Below the pieces are notes generated by a model. It searched no databases, had not been told where the DNA came from, and saw only the letters and a list, made by a program, of their open reading frames with translations. Of a stretch of 64,000 bases of DNA, positions 63,272 through 64,000 are shown in pieces. Source of the stretch: Brasilonema sp. CT11 (lineage in GTDB: Bacteria > Cyanobacteriota > Cyanobacteriia > Cyanobacteriales > Nostocaceae). The stretch spans positions 1 through 64,000 of the forward strand of contig NZ_JABXYX010000026.1 of assembly GCF_017982655.1 (NCBI RefSeq), in the 5' to 3' direction. Every line of letters starts with the position of its first letter. The first letter of the stretch is position 1. A program made the position numbers and the translations under genes.

Positions 63272-63952
63272 ATGATGACTCAAGCTTTAATAGAGCAAGC
63301 ATTATTAAAAATTCTTGTGGTTGATGACCATGAATCTGTTTTGGGGGGAACAATCTGGGTACTTAAGAGTAAGTACCCAGATGCTGAAATCATCACTGCT
63401 CAAACTGCTGAAAGTGTTCTAAATGTAGTGAATAGCTTGCAGCCTGATCTTGTTGTCATGGATCTTTCTATTCCAGAAAGCCTAGGGATGATAGCACGAC
63501 CTGATACAGGTCTTCAACTGTTAAGGAATTTGATGACAAACTATCCTAACCTGAATCTGGTTGTTCAAAGCGCTCACGTCAAAACCCTCGTGCGGATTAG
63601 ACCTGAAATTGATGCTCATAAAGGAGGCTTTACAGTTGCTGATAAAAGTCTCTCTAGCAACGAAATGTTGACTAGAGTTGACTGGGCATTACAGGGATTA
63701 ACTCATACCAAAGATATTAAAGGAACATTCGTAGGACTAGAAGTTAAACCAGAGTGGCTGCAAGTGCTGAGGTTAGCATTTGAAGAAGGATTACAAGATA
63801 AGGCGATCGCTGAACGCCTGTGTGTTTCAGAACGGATGGTACGTCACTACTGGAGTAAACTGCAAGACGCTTTAGGCGTTTATCCTGAAGAAGGAAAAAA
63901 TATCCGAATTCAGACTGAAATGGGAGCAAGAGTTGAAGGATTCATTGATTGA
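63272..63952 (+). CDS. Response regulator with C-terminal helix-turn-helix (NarL/LuxR-like)
   Basis: A 226-residue two-component output protein. The receiver domain (about residues 10-135) starts LLKILVVDDHESVLGG and has the phospho-acceptor aspartate in DLVVMDLSIPES. The C-terminal HTH (about 165-215) reads EGLQDKAIAERLCVSERMVR and then HYWSKLQDALGV. The start is ambiguous: ATG at 63266, 63272 or 63275, after TGAGG at 63261-63265; 63272 is used here. It is the last gene of the peptide-secretion locus on this strand and may control it together with the kinase-like protein at 62437. It ends 48 bases before the right edge of the window. Confidence 0.9.
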   Translation: MMTQALIEQALLKILVVDDHESVLGGTIWVLKSKYPDAEIITAQTAESVLNVVNSLQPDLVVMDLSIPESLGMIARPDTGLQLLRNLMTNYPNLNLVVQSAHVKTLVRIRPEIDAHKGGFTVADKSLSSNEMLTRVDWALQGLTHTKDIKGTFVGLEVKPEWLQVLRLAFEEGLQDKAIAERLCVSERMVRHYWSKLQDALGVYPEEGKNIRIQTEMGARVEGFID

Positions 63953-64000
63953 TAACTTATCTATATTTATTCTTTCAAAAAGATATTAATGAGTTCCGGA

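Overview
The window reads as chromosome-like DNA of a filamentous cyanobacterium, probably of the order Nostocales. GCGATCGC (HIP1) octamers are frequent, and the genes include PxcA, an SLH-type iron-uptake porin, a CpcT/CpeT-family protein, a PEP-CTERM protein, an orthocaspase, a DUF3365 haem sensor and a CyRepA1-family protein. Intergenic DNA is rich in the short interspersed repeats and MITE-like elements typical of these genomes. All family assignments come from reading motifs by eye; no search was run.

Layout. 0.7-5.1 kb: orthocaspase, DUF3365/HAMP sensor and PhnD-like lipoprotein. 5.2-9.1 kb: MFS-FHA fusion transporter, RidA, an HAB-mutase/StyC-like membrane protein and three tandem peptidoglycan-binding-domain genes. 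9.2-16.7 kb: two P450s, a VOC protein, a GST and a 1127-residue RebD/StaD/VioB-type enzyme. 17.5-18.1 kb: the 3' third of a flavin amine oxidase, cut off at a MITE. 18.6-21.7 kb: MFS exporter and porin. 22.8-24.5 kb: a RebC/StaC-type FAD monooxygenase, with a P450 relic at its 3' end. 25.4-26.9 kb: a frameshifted secreted protein and an HpaI-type aldolase set between two copies of the trpB 3' end. 27.0-34.1 kb: trpB, trpA, trpC, fused trpE-G and a DAHP synthase. 34.7-43.8 kb: lipoxygenase, msrA, secreted CpeT-like protein, SF1-like helicase, pxcA and mltA. 44.9-50.4 kb: PIN protein, five small secreted proteins, XRE regulator, polysaccharide deacetylase and a protease relic. 50.7-56.3 kb: class A beta-lactamase-like protein, CyRepA1-type protein and an EcsC-like protein. 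57.2-64.0 kb: two double-glycine-leader peptides, a C39 peptidase-ABC exporter, an HlyD adaptor, a kinase-like protein and a response regulator.

The main system at 9-34 kb looks like an indolocarbazole (bis-indole) pathway. Its RebD/StaD, StaP/RebP and RebC/StaC equivalents lie beside DAHP synthase and most of a tryptophan pathway, which could supply the precursor. The expected first enzyme, a RebO/StaO/VioA-type amino-acid oxidase, survives only as a 3' fragment. The pathway is therefore either dead or completed by an oxidase elsewhere. No halogenase, glycosyltransferase or methyltransferase of this pathway is visible.

The second system, at 57-64 kb, is a compact peptide-secretion locus: two cysteine-free precursors, a leader-cleaving exporter, its adaptor and a possible two-component pair, with no modification enzyme in sight.
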